Below, in pieces: positions 4,796 to 5,422 of a DNA stretch of 5,422 nucleotides. The stretch comes from Bdellovibrionales bacterium (GTDB taxonomy: Bacteria > Bdellovibrionota > Bacteriovoracia > Bacteriovoracales > Bacteriovoracaceae). A program made the translations under genes and the position numbers. A model generated the notes under the pieces. The model ran no database searches, had not been told where the DNA came from, and was given only the letters and a program-made list of their open reading frames with translations. Position 1 is the first letter of the stretch. Each line of letters starts with the position of its first letter. Location: positions 1 to 5,422 of the forward strand of contig SXUH01000453.1 in the NCBI GenBank assembly GCA_005791855.1, written 5' to 3'.

Positions 4796-5422
4796 TCATT
4801 GACTTACAAGTTCTCTTCGTCCGCAAGCTGATGCCATCTTCTCGGCGTACACCAGGATCTCATTGGCCGATAAAACCCTCTCCATCCACTCAAAGCTGAC
4901 CTTCGGTTCCGGGCACTGAGCGAACTTTGGAATGAGCCTTCCCGCTTTCTCCTCGTTTAGAATCACCTTTAAAACCTGGTCCACATCGTCACCTTCCAGG
5001 CGTCCCGCGAGCTTCTCCCGGACCGCCAGCTCGTAGGCACCGAAGTACCTTACGATCTTATCTGCGAGGTCGCCCTCGATCCTGCGGCCCTTCACGACGT
5101 GGATGTACGCGGCCAGGACCCGGTTCGGGAATTCCTTCATGATCTCCATGTAGACTTCCGGATCGTGGTTGACGTCGTCCCCGTAGAGGACGAAATCGTG
5201 CTGAGTGGTCCGCATGAGTTTTTGGATGGCCTTGACCTTGAACCGCAGGGTACTGCTCAGGAGTCCGGTGGTGCTCTTGAGGATCAGGCCGTCGAAGGGA
5301 ATCTGGTTCTTGTTCAGCGTGCTTCTGATGATGGGTTCGATGAACCCCGGCGACGCCGACAAGATGTACAGTGCTTCGGCGTGCTTGCGGCCCGCCCGCA
5401 TGAACTCCGGCATTCCGGTGAA
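4796..5422 (-). CDS. App1/DUF2183-like phosphatase-family protein, C-terminal part (start outside window)
   Basis: The visible 208 residues are the C-terminal portion of a protein whose start is beyond the right edge: the frame continues upstream of the ATG at 5413 as FTG, and FTGMPEF resembles the interior GMPEL-type segment of the family. The order of motifs matches DUF2183, the catalytic region of yeast App1 (a phosphatidate phosphatase of the HAD superfamily). These are LYILSASPGF (the serine of HAD motif II, fragment residues 18-27), a lysine-containing segment RFKVKAIQKLM, and DFVLYGDDVNHDPEVY with the acidic GDD motif (residues 81-83). FPNRVLAAYIHVVKGR follows. The nucleophile motif DxDxT should lie in the missing part, so activity cannot be judged. 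The last 90 residues or so are probably helical and do not match anything I know. Substrate and location are unknown; lipid phosphatase activity is only an analogy. It converges on the small exported gene across the 16-bp stem. Confidence 0.72.
   Translation of the reverse strand, partial: FTGMPEFMRAGRKHAEALYILSASPGFIEPIIRSTLNKNQIPFDGLILKSTTGLLSSTLRFKVKAIQKLMRTTQHDFVLYGDDVNHDPEVYMEIMKEFPNRVLAAYIHVVKGRRIEGDLADKIVRYFGAYELAVREKLAGRLEGDDVDQVLKVILNEEKAGRLIPKFAQCPEPKVSFEWMERVLSANEILVYAEKMASACGRRELVSQ

Overview
The window is a stretch of bacterial chromosome with five protein-coding genes, the last one cut by the right edge. Coding DNA is GC-rich (about 63% in one sampled line, 601-660), while the spacers are clearly AT-rich. 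There are no tRNAs, rRNAs, insertion sequences or CRISPR arrays. The mix of a Gram-negative type aspartate-semialdehyde dehydrogenase, several unrecognised signal-peptide proteins and a DUF2183/App1-like protein fits a Gram-negative bacterium. The small exported proteins of unknown function made me think of Bdellovibrionota or a similar deltaproteobacterial-like lineage, but that placement is an impression and nothing in the window proves it.

Layout. (1) 88-1188, plus strand: asd, complete and with its active-site residues intact. (2) 1193-1459, minus strand: a small exported six-cysteine protein that converges on asd with only four bases between the two stop codons. (3) 1460-1689: a divergent intergenic region with a perfect 19-bp palindrome, flanked by a second, wider inverted repeat. 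(4) 1690-4350, plus strand: a large exported protein of about 886 residues. Its N-terminal half carries all of its cysteines, its middle is rich in Pro/Thr/Ser, and it ends in a small globular-looking domain. (5) 4420-4722, plus strand: a 100-residue exported protein with a good promoter and ribosome binding site. (6) 4723-4795: a convergent gap with a perfect 16-bp stem, probably a two-way terminator. (7) 4796-5422, minus strand: the C-terminal part of an App1/DUF2183-like (HAD-type phosphatase) protein whose start lies beyond the window.

How the genes relate. Only asd has an assured role: the shared step of Lys/diaminopimelate, Met and Thr synthesis. The three genes between asd and the App1-like gene all encode predicted exported proteins, all contain cysteines, and none matches a family I recognise. 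Two of them (the six-cysteine protein and the large protein) diverge from the palindrome-bearing region, so shared control is possible. No classic defence, secretion or mobile system is visible. The most novel material is the mirror-symmetric six-cysteine protein, the large modular exported protein with an internal duplication, and the palindrome between them.
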